In this document: positions 30,814-36,873 of the stretch, one piece after another | How positions within the stretch are numbered: the first letter of the stretch is position 1 | How the letters are laid out: each line of letters starts with the position of its first letter | Origin: Nanobdellota archaeon | Lineage (GTDB): Archaea; Nanobdellota; Nanobdellia; Parvarchaeales; Parvarchaeaceae | Length of the DNA stretch: 36,873 nt | Reading direction: 5' to 3' | Assembly: GCA_021850635.1 (NCBI GenBank) | Contig: JAJZLM010000014.1 | Location: forward strand, 1-36,873 | The notes under the pieces: model-generated | Told to the model about the DNA's origin: nothing | The model's database searches: none | What the model saw: only the letters and a program-made list of their open reading frames with translations | Program-made: the position numbers and the translations under genes

Positions 30814-31086
30814 TCATATAATATCCTCCTCTGCTACGACCACGAAATCTCCTATAGATATAACCGAACTGTAAGGGATCTGTTCAAACCCTTTCTCGTC
30901 TCTTTCGAACTGGAATGTGTTAGCATACGATGTCGGTTGTTTTATAGTAAGAGAAACCAACTCTCCGGTCCTAACTTCATATATCAAATCATTAACTATA
31001 CCGAGTTTCTTGCCGCTTTTCCCTACAACAGTCTTACCTACGATTGCTTTTGCATCTAGCCTTTCGCCTTTTGTTATACCTGACAT
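30814..31086 (-). CDS. PRC-barrel domain protein
   Basis: The product is a single 90-residue PRC barrel (LDAKAIVGKTVVGKSGKKLGIVNDLIYEVRTGELVSLTI, ending EQIPYSSVISIGDFVVV). Archaeal PRC barrels have been linked to RNA/ribosome maturation and cell division (CdpB). The AAGGAGG at 31094-31100, seven bases before the ATG at 31086, fixes the start. The seven extra residues in the track (MNEGGFI) are the SD region read as protein. Confidence 0.85.
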   Translation of the reverse strand: MSGITKGERLDAKAIVGKTVVGKSGKKLGIVNDLIYEVRTGELVSLTIKQPTSYANTFQFERDEKGFEQIPYSSVISIGDFVVVAEEDII

Positions 31087-31169
31087 AATAAAACCTCCTT
31101 CATTCACGTTTCAACAAGTCGCTATATTAGAATAAGGGTTAGCCGTTAATTTAAAGCTTTCTCATCGAC

Positions 31170-31189
31170 TGTGTATTTGACAATACACA
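31170..31189. repeat. Perfect hairpin upstream of two promoters
   Basis: TGTGTATT-TGAC-AATACACA gives an eight-base-pair stem and four-base loop. It lies between the PRC-barrel promoter (CTTTAAATTAA near 31150) and the rightward membrane-protein gene. It may be an operator. Apart from this hairpin and the promoters nothing is seen in 31087-31272. Confidence 0.5.
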
Positions 31190-31272
31190 CAAAGTATTAG
31201 TTAAGAACGACATTACTTAGGATTTTTCATATTATACATAAGAGTTTAATTTTAAGACGGTATAGTATAATT

Positions 31273-31818
31273 ATGAGGATCCTCAGTTACATATACATAT
31301 TTGGGATGATAGGTGTCATACTAGCATACACCGCTTTGCATATCAACATCCTATGGGTATTCGGGTACTTATTAGTGCTATTTTTCGCGAACCTAGTACC
31401 TAAGAAGCTTAAAGCAGAGATAATAGTTGCAGTAATTCTTCTTGGGGTGACTATAGCTGCTACGTCTATAGGTCAAAGCGCTATTTCCGATATAGCAGGC
31501 GCATTCCTGCTCCTTGCAACCGGACTCCCTGGAGCATTGATTTATAGTGGAGTAATGATAGGTTTACACAGCAACGCGCAGATACAGGCGATAACATTGG
31601 TGTCGGAATCTACACTTGTCATCATTCTAGTGTTGCAGGTCCTACGGTTTGTGCTTACAAAAGTATTTTTTGTTTCTTTTTGGATACCTATAGTGAACAT
31701 AATACCTATACTCGTAGACACAGCTATCATAGTAGCTATCACATACTTGGTCATAGGTACTGGAAACGGTTCAGTTCTTTACAATGTAATACAAAAAGCC
31801 GTAAACTCGGTGCTTTGA
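31273..31818 (+). CDS. Integral membrane protein, unknown function
   Basis: The 181-residue protein is almost wholly hydrophobic with about six transmembrane helices and one basic loop (LVPKKLKAE). No catalytic or transport motif is recognised. It stands alone upstream of tRNA-Ile with an AT-rich promoter. A very hydrophobic small protein of this sort could be a scramblase- or DUF-type membrane protein, but no name is justified. Confidence 0.65.
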   Translation: MRILSYIYIFGMIGVILAYTALHINILWVFGYLLVLFFANLVPKKLKAEIIVAVILLGVTIAATSIGQSAISDIAGAFLLLATGLPGALIYSGVMIGLHSNAQIQAITLVSESTLVIILVLQVLRFVLTKVFFVSFWIPIVNIIPILVDTAIIVAITYLVIGTGNGSVLYNVIQKAVNSVL

Positions 31819-31904
31819 TGACTTACATCTAATGTACAATTTTAAACCTGAGCTGTCTTTTGTATAAAAGTATATATTAGTAAAATAGGTTATTCGCTGA
31901 GTAG

Positions 31905-31976
31905 GGGTCGTTAGCTTAGTGGTGGAGCACTCGCCTGATACGCGAGGGGTCAGGAGTTCAAATCTCCTACGACCCA
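31905..31976 (+). tRNA. tRNA-Ile (anticodon GAU)
   Basis: A 72-nt cloverleaf: acceptor GGGTCGT/ACGACCC, D stem GCTT/GAGC, anticodon stem CTCGC/GCGAG around loop CTGATAC (anticodon GAT), T arm AGGAG-TTCAAAT-CTCCT. Discriminator A, no CCA, no intron. A TATA-like GTATATATTAG lies about 30 bases upstream. Confidence 0.95.
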
Positions 31977-32047
31977 CTAAATGATTGGCCTCTTAATACT
32001 GCGTATATAAAAAGAAAGGATAAACTTGCTCTTAAAAGAATCAATTT

Positions 32048-33649
32048 TTACAATGACTCCTTTGCTGCTTCCAGCAGGCTTACAAACAGAGGAGCTGGTT
32101 TTTCCAATCGTGATTTTAGTTCTGGATGTGCCTGGGTTCCTATTCCAAAACTGTCTTTCCATTCTATCATCTCTGTGAGTTTTCCATCCATGGTAGTGCC
32201 GGAGACCACTAGACCTTTCTTCTTTAAATCTCCCAAAAACTTATTGTTCAATTCGTATCTATGCCTATGTCTCTCGGATACAACCGTTTTTCTGTAGGCC
32301 CTATAAGCTATCGTGTCTTTGTTTGCTATCTTGCATTTCCATGCACCTAACCGCATAGTGCCGCCGTATTTCACGCCTATCTGCTCTGGTATTATGTCTA
32401 TGACATTTTTCTTTGTTTTTGGATCAAACTCCGTGGAATCCGCGTTTTTTATCCCACATACATTCCTAGCGTATTCTATCGCCATCAGCTGCATCCCCAA
32501 GCAAAGCCCCAAAAAAGGCACTTTCTTCTCTCTAGCATATTTTATAGCGTTTATCATCCCTTCTATCCCTCTTTTCCCGAAACCGCCAGGGACTATTATT
32601 GCATCCAATTTATCTAGAACGCTATTTGGGTCCGAATGTTCTAGCGTCTCTGATTCTATCCAATCTATATTTATGTTCACTTCAGATTTTACTCCAGCGT
32701 GTAACAGAGCTTCCTTGACGCTAACATAAGAGTCTTTTAGGTCGACGTACTTTCCTACTATGCCAACCCTGATATATCTGTTTCCGTCGGATATTATACG
32801 GTTCACTTTTTCTTCATAAAGCGCTAGCTTCTTCTTGTTTATCTTACTTTTTTTTAGATCCAATAGTTTCAGAAGCTCCTTGTCTACCCCTTGCCTAAGT
32901 AGACTTAGAGGTACCTCATAGACTGTGTCTAGGTCGTGGTTGTCAACTACCCTATTTTTGTTTACGTTCGTGTACAGAGCTAGTTTGCTCCTTACGTTCT
33001 CGCTAAGAGCTCTTTCGCTCCTGCAGATTATAAAATCAGGAGCTATACCAAGCGCCATTATGTTTCTGAAAGCGTTCTGTGTAGGTTTGGTTTTTTGTTC
33101 TCCTACGACGGATAGTTCTGGGACGTACGTCACATCTATAAACACTGTTTTATGTTTCAGGGCGAGTTGTCTCATAGTCTCTATGAAGTAACTGTTTTCT
33201 ATGTCGCCAACCGTACCTCCAACTTCTATCACTATAACGTCCGCCCTTTTGCTTTTACCTAGATTCTCCAGTTTTTTGATTATCATTTCGGATAGATGCG
33301 GTATGATCTGCACGTCTTGACCTAGGAATTCGCCCCTGCGCTCCTTTTCTATTATCTCGCTGAATAGTTTACCGCCCGTTATAGACGACTCTCCCGTCAA
33401 GTCCTTATCGAGAAATCTCTCATAAGTACCGAAGTCCATGTCTACCTCGCTTTTGTCGTCTAAGACAAAGACTTCGCCGTGGCGGTAAGGATTCATTGTG
33501 CCACAATCATAATTGAGGTATCCATCGAATTTCACGGGAAGCACGTTGTATCCATACAGGTCTAATATCTTGAGTATAGAAGAAGAAGTTACTCCTTTGC
33601 CGAGCCCGCTCATCACAGAACCCAACACTACTACGAACTTAGTCAGCAT
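32048..33649 (-). CDS. pyrG: CTP synthase
   Basis: It aminates UTP to CTP using glutamine. The 533-residue protein has the N-terminal synthase domain (VVVLGSVMSGLGKGVTSSS, MNPYRHGEVFVLDD, IEVGGTVGDIE) and a class I glutamine amidotransferase with nucleophile Cys in FLGLCLGMQ and the His/Glu pair in GTQAHPELKSR. Length is normal. Gene stands alone between two tRNA genes. Confidence 0.96.
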   Translation of the reverse strand: MLTKFVVVLGSVMSGLGKGVTSSSILKILDLYGYNVLPVKFDGYLNYDCGTMNPYRHGEVFVLDDKSEVDMDFGTYERFLDKDLTGESSITGGKLFSEIIEKERRGEFLGQDVQIIPHLSEMIIKKLENLGKSKRADVIVIEVGGTVGDIENSYFIETMRQLALKHKTVFIDVTYVPELSVVGEQKTKPTQNAFRNIMALGIAPDFIICRSERALSENVRSKLALYTNVNKNRVVDNHDLDTVYEVPLSLLRQGVDKELLKLLDLKKSKINKKKLALYEEKVNRIISDGNRYIRVGIVGKYVDLKDSYVSVKEALLHAGVKSEVNINIDWIESETLEHSDPNSVLDKLDAIIVPGGFGKRGIEGMINAIKYAREKKVPFLGLCLGMQLMAIEYARNVCGIKNADSTEFDPKTKKNVIDIIPEQIGVKYGGTMRLGAWKCKIANKDTIAYRAYRKTVVSERHRHRYELNNKFLGDLKKKGLVVSGTTMDGKLTEMIEWKDSFGIGTQAHPELKSRLEKPAPLFVSLLEAAKESL

Positions 33650-33806
33650 TTTCTACTATTATACGCGAACTATTAATATTTTAAGATTTTGCCTTGTAAA
33701 ATATTTTTCCTACTCTCTCATTAGTATATTTTAGACTTGATAGGGGTTTCGGAACAAAATATCTCTTCATCATGAATGATTAGCGATGAAGGATCATATT
33801 TCTTTA

Positions 33807-33879
33807 TGGACCGAGAGGGATTTGAACCCTCAGTCTTCCGCATGCAAGGCGGACGCGTTGCCAATTGCGCCATCGGCCC
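33807..33879 (-). tRNA. tRNA-Ala (anticodon UGC)
   Basis: A 73-nt cloverleaf: acceptor GGGCCGA/TCGGTCC with G3-U70, anticodon stem TCCGC/GCGGA around loop CTTGCAT (anticodon TGC), T arm GAGGG-TTCAAAT-CCCTC. Discriminator A, no encoded CCA. The rest of 33650-33971 holds a CTTCATC/GATGAAG inverted repeat near 33761-33787 and promoter-like AT-rich DNA, nothing else recognised. Confidence 0.94.
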
Positions 33880-33971
33880 ATCGATTATATACCTGCTTGC
33901 GCAATCAATATAAGCTTATTCTATATAAAATTAAATTATTTTAACTAATAGAACCATAAAAGAAGGGGATT

Positions 33972-35360
33972 ATGGAGATAAAACAGCTTCTTACATTCGA
34001 TGATGTGCTGCTTGTCCCTATGGTTTCTAAAGTATCCTCAAGAAAGACAGTGGATACTTCTACTTACCTTACAGACAGCATAAAACTTTCCATACCAATA
34101 ATAAGTTCTAACATGGACACCGTCACAGAGGCTACTATGGCAATAACTATGGCAAGACTAGGTGGTGTCGGTGTAATACACAGATTTAACACTATAGAAA
34201 AGGAAGCCGAGGAAATATCTAAAGTAAAGAGAAAACAGAACGTAATAATAGACAAGCCTTATTGTGTACCACCAAATTTCACGCTAAAGCAGCTTAGCTC
34301 CTTCATAGAGGAGAAAGGAGTCAGCAGCTTTCTTGTAACATCCGGTGAAAAACTTGTAGGTATCATCACCAAAAGGGATTTTCAGTTTGAGACAGATCAG
34401 GATAAGAAAGTTTCTGAAATGATGACAAAAGACGTTATAACCGCCAAAAAAGGCACTTCTTTGGAAGAAGCCAAGAGTGTACTGCATAAAAACAAAATAG
34501 AAAAATTACCTTTAGTGGACGCAAAAGGGAGAGTGTGCGGTATGGTTACCACTAGAGACATAATGATCTCTGAGAGCTACGGTTCGGCTTCCAAGGACAA
34601 ACATGGCAGGTTAATAGTCGGCGGCGCCGTCGGTATAGGGAGCGATTCTTTGGAAAGGACAAAGACCCTGATAGATGCAGGAGCTGATTTTATAGTAGTA
34701 GATGTAGCCAATGGATACCTTGAGAAGACCGCAGACACTGTCAAGGCTATAAAGAAAGCGTTTTCTATAGATGTAGTAGCAGGGAACGTTGCGACTAAAG
34801 AAGGTGTGATAAATCTAAAAAAAGCTGGAGCAGACTGCGTTAAAGTGGGAATAGGGCCAGGTGGAGCGTGCCTTACAAGACCGGTAGCAGGCGTAGGTTA
34901 CCCTCAGTTAAGCGCAATCATGGAATGTTCTGGCAACGGTGTCCCGATAATTTCAGACGGTGGGATAGTAAAATCAGCTGACATATCAAAAGCTATAGCT
35001 GGGGGAGCAGAAACTGTGATGATAGGCGGTCTGCTTGCAGGAACTGATGAAAGCCCGGGAAGCATAATAACAAAGGAAAGCGTAAATTACAAGTTTTATA
35101 GGGGAATGGCTTCAGTGGATGCTTTTGCAGACAGATCCTTCAAGACAAATGAAGTTGTGGATATAGAAGGTTACACACCAGAAGGGACAGAAAAATTGGT
35201 CCCGTATAGGGGCAGTACTGTCAAGATAGTAAACAACCTAATCGGCGGATTAAGGTCTGCTATGACTTATTTAGACGCGAAGGACTTAAAGGAATTCAGA
35301 GCCAATGCCAGATTTGTCAGTTTGACTGAAGCTGGCAAGAAAGAAAGCAAGTACATATAA
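33972..35360 (+). CDS. guaB: Inosine-5'-monophosphate dehydrogenase
   Basis: It oxidises IMP to XMP, the first step to GTP. The 462-residue TIM barrel is interrupted by two CBS domains (about residues 90-205) that bind adenine nucleotides. Catalytic Cys is in GIGPGGACLTR, where the usual sequence is GPGSICTTR. The phosphate loops SDGGIVKSADI and VMIGGLLAGTDESPG and the flap YRGMAS/YRG-type segment are present. A GGGG run just before the ATG may act as SD. Confidence 0.95.
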   Translation: MEIKQLLTFDDVLLVPMVSKVSSRKTVDTSTYLTDSIKLSIPIISSNMDTVTEATMAITMARLGGVGVIHRFNTIEKEAEEISKVKRKQNVIIDKPYCVPPNFTLKQLSSFIEEKGVSSFLVTSGEKLVGIITKRDFQFETDQDKKVSEMMTKDVITAKKGTSLEEAKSVLHKNKIEKLPLVDAKGRVCGMVTTRDIMISESYGSASKDKHGRLIVGGAVGIGSDSLERTKTLIDAGADFIVVDVANGYLEKTADTVKAIKKAFSIDVVAGNVATKEGVINLKKAGADCVKVGIGPGGACLTRPVAGVGYPQLSAIMECSGNGVPIISDGGIVKSADISKAIAGGAETVMIGGLLAGTDESPGSIITKESVNYKFYRGMASVDAFADRSFKTNEVVDIEGYTPEGTEKLVPYRGSTVKIVNNLIGGLRSAMTYLDAKDLKEFRANARFVSLTEAGKKESKYI

Positions 35361-35417
35361 TATACACTTACTTTGATTTAGTGTCATCCACTCTTATCAA
35401 TCCGGTATAAAATCCTT

Positions 35418-36692
35418 CTAATCCTTTTTGACTACAAGGTCTATGCATCTTCCAGCGGCTATAGTGAGACCCATGTCTCTTATGACGAAACCTGCTAGCT
35501 GTGGGATGACATCAGCCTTTTCTATCGACAGAGGTTTAAGCGGCTCTAGTACGACTATCGCAGCATCACCTTGTTTTATAGTTGCTGGATTCTCTTCCAC
35601 TGTAGCTCCAGTCTTTGGATCTAACTTCTTAATTATCTGCTTGAACTTTACCGGAACCTGTGCAGTGTGCGTGTGCAAAACTGGACTGTATCCAGCGGAT
35701 ATGGCTGTAGGGTGCTGCAGTATTATTATTTGTCCGGTGAATTCAGTAACTACTGTCGGAGGATTCGATACTAGACCTGCTACATCTCCTCTCTTTATCT
35801 GGTCTTTTTCTATTCCTCTCACATTGAACCCTATGTTATCTCCTGGACCGGCCTGCTCCAAGTTTTGGAAGTGCATTTGAACAGATTTGACTTCTCCATT
35901 CACGTGTGAAGGCTCGAAAACTATCTTGTCCCCTGGTTTTATTATACCGCTTACAACTTTTCCTACAGGAACTGTACCTACACCCTGTATAGAGTAAACA
36001 TCCTCAACTGGTACCCTAAGCGGCAATTGAGTCGGCCTTTCGGGCAAAGGAAGGTTGTTTAGCGCTTCCAGTAGAGTAGGCCCTGTGTACCAAGGCATCT
36101 TATCGGACTTTTTAGCTATATTAATACCGTCTTTAGCCGAGATAGGCACATAATTGAAAGACTCAGCATTAGGGTATGATACCTTGACCATCTCTACTAT
36201 GCTTTTCTTCACATCCTCATATTTCTTCTGGTCATATCCCAAAAGGTCCATCTTGTTTATCACGACGATAAGGCTCTTTATACCGAACACTCTTATCAGA
36301 TATGTGTGCTCCCTGGTCTGGGCCATAATGCCTTCTTTTCCATCTACGACCAGTACGGCAGCATCTGCTTCAGAAGCACCGGTTATCATGTTCTTTATAA
36401 AGTCAACGTGTCCTGGAGCGTCGATTATTGTAAACTCATACTTATCCGTTACAAACTTCTGGTGACTAAGGTCTATAGTTACACCTTTCTTTCTTTCTTC
36501 ACCAGACGTGTCAAGGAAATAAGCGAACTCGAAATCTACTTTTCCTAATGTCTCAATCTCTTTCTGAATCTTCGCTTTATCCTGTTCACTGAAGCTACCT
36601 GTTTCATAAAGAAGTCTTCCGACTGAAGTAGACTTCCCCGAGTCTACGTGTCCTACAAAAATCAAATTCATGTGAGGTTTTACTTCTGCCAT
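35418..36692 (-). CDS. tuf: Translation elongation factor 1-alpha (aEF1A)
   Basis: The GTPase delivers aminoacyl-tRNA to the ribosome. The 424-residue protein has GHVDSGKST, DAPGHVDFIKNMITGA, NKMDLLGY and the two beta-barrel domains (RVPVEDVYSIQGVGTVPVGKV, then AQVPVKFKQIIKKLDP). It is a single gene with a clear SD (AAGGTGAT, six bases before ATG) and an own promoter. Confidence 0.97.
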   Translation of the reverse strand: MAEVKPHMNLIFVGHVDSGKSTSVGRLLYETGSFSEQDKAKIQKEIETLGKVDFEFAYFLDTSGEERKKGVTIDLSHQKFVTDKYEFTIIDAPGHVDFIKNMITGASEADAAVLVVDGKEGIMAQTREHTYLIRVFGIKSLIVVINKMDLLGYDQKKYEDVKKSIVEMVKVSYPNAESFNYVPISAKDGINIAKKSDKMPWYTGPTLLEALNNLPLPERPTQLPLRVPVEDVYSIQGVGTVPVGKVVSGIIKPGDKIVFEPSHVNGEVKSVQMHFQNLEQAGPGDNIGFNVRGIEKDQIKRGDVAGLVSNPPTVVTEFTGQIIILQHPTAISAGYSPVLHTHTAQVPVKFKQIIKKLDPKTGATVEENPATIKQGDAAIVVLEPLKPLSIEKADVIPQLAGFVIRDMGLTIAAGRCIDLVVKKD

Positions 36693-36697
36693 TTTAA

Positions 36698-36760
36698 ATC
36701 ACCTTTTTGAGTTTTATCCTATTTGGATTATACTATAAAGTAGCTTTTCCTTATTTAAAG
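36698..36760 (-). promoter_or_regulatory. Promoter and Shine-Dalgarno of the EF-1A gene
   Basis: On the minus strand CTTTAAATAA (36751-36760) is the TATA box; the transcript would start near 36730 with a leader of about 38 bases carrying AAAAGGTGAT (36699-36708). A leadered, SD-bearing mRNA contrasts with the leaderless genes of this window and fits a very highly translated gene. Confidence 0.5.
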
Positions 36761-36777
36761 CTTTTGGTATGATAGGC

Positions 36778-36837
36778 TTTGTTTATAAAATATGAAAAAT
36801 ATATGGCTTTGTAAACAAAAAACACTTTATAAACAAA
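36778..36837. repeat. Inverted TATA-like repeats upstream of EF-1A
   Basis: TTTGTTTATAAA (36778-36789) and TTTATAAACAAA (36826-36837) are perfect 12-base inverted copies, with a related TTTGTAAACAAA between them. GAGCG/CGCTC forms a small hairpin at 36851-36866 near the window edge. They may be promoter or operator elements of EF-1A or of a gene beyond the window. Confidence 0.5.
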
Positions 36838-36873
36838 ACCTGAACGGGTTGAGCGATCAGACGCTCATAACTT

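Noticed and set aside
31771-31977. ORF MGRRRFELLTPRVSGECSTTKL...
   Set aside because: It is the antisense reading of tRNA-Ile, a well-known false ORF pattern over tRNA genes.
33740-33795. C/D box sRNA candidate around ATGATGA on the minus strand
   Set aside because: Only one good box C and a weak CCGA at 14 bases; no C'/D pair or closing stem.
1-36873. CRISPR array, intact insertion sequence or restriction/toxin-antitoxin system
   Set aside because: No regularly spaced direct repeats, no intact transposase and no recognisable defence or toxin genes were found by eye.

Overview
The window is a stretch of archaeal chromosome. The evidence is archaeal/eukaryotic-type translation and DNA genes (eS17, eS19, eL31, eL39, uL16/L10e, EF-1A, RNase P Rpp21, prefoldin alpha, Elp3, Topo VI A/B, Pno1-like KH protein), a tRNA gene with an intron in the anticodon loop, TATA boxes about 25-27 bases before many start codons (leaderless mRNAs), and a C/D box guide sRNA candidate. 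Class III (type IV pilin-like) signal peptides of the SALEYMMTYGW type, small proteins and tight packing suggest a reduced-genome DPANN archaeon, most likely of the Micrarchaeota/Parvarchaeota (ARMAN) kind. That placement is inferred from sequence style, not from a phylogeny.

Layout. 1-3000: 3'-truncated pilin-like surface gene, tRNA-Thr(GGU), uL13-uS9, a membrane protein, tRNA-Ala(CGC), thymidylate kinase. 3000-5570: a leftward group of poorly known genes: a two-helix membrane protein, a DPM1/GtrA-like protein with degraded catalytic motifs, and two hypotheticals, one with paired CxxC motifs. 5590-5800: hairpins typical of IS200/IS605 ends and no intact transposase. 5893-6431: a Cys/His/Met-rich micro-protein with a PadR regulator. 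6466-12100: tRNA-Arg(CCU), an Orc1/Cdc6-like ATPase core, a GxGD intramembrane protease overlapping a MIP18/SufT gene, peroxiredoxin, RNase Z, TatD, intron-bearing tRNA-Thr(UGU), endonuclease III. 12100-15780: MBL hydrolase, C/D sRNA candidate, secreted protein plus APC permease, and a divergent wHTH plus PduO-type adenosyltransferase pair.

15785-21443 (minus strand): L10e, then Elp3-Pno1-Top6B-Top6A as an overlapping operon. 21499-23484: a large surface protein with pilin-like N-terminus, DUF2341-like segments split by a LamG-like domain, and a PA14-like domain. 23491-26557: the conserved archaeal operon Rpp21-eS19-PDCD5-eL39-eL31-prefoldin alpha-FtsY, without aIF6 and LX at their usual place. 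26660-27941: a tiny acidic ORF behind a palindrome, a zinc ribbon/Hsp20-like protein, and two small genes. 27959-30309: PadR, ABC ATPase and ABC-2 permease. 30490-36873: eS17, PRC-barrel protein, membrane protein, tRNA-Ile(GAU), CTP synthase, tRNA-Ala(UGC), IMP dehydrogenase and EF-1A.

Most of the content is housekeeping: translation, nucleotide synthesis (dTMP, CTP, XMP), DNA topology and repair, RNA processing. The accessory interest lies in the surface proteins, the degenerate glycosyltransferase, the IS605-like relic, the micro-protein/PadR pair, the sRNA, and lineage oddities such as a long insertion in Top6B. No CRISPR array, intact insertion sequence or obvious defence island is visible.
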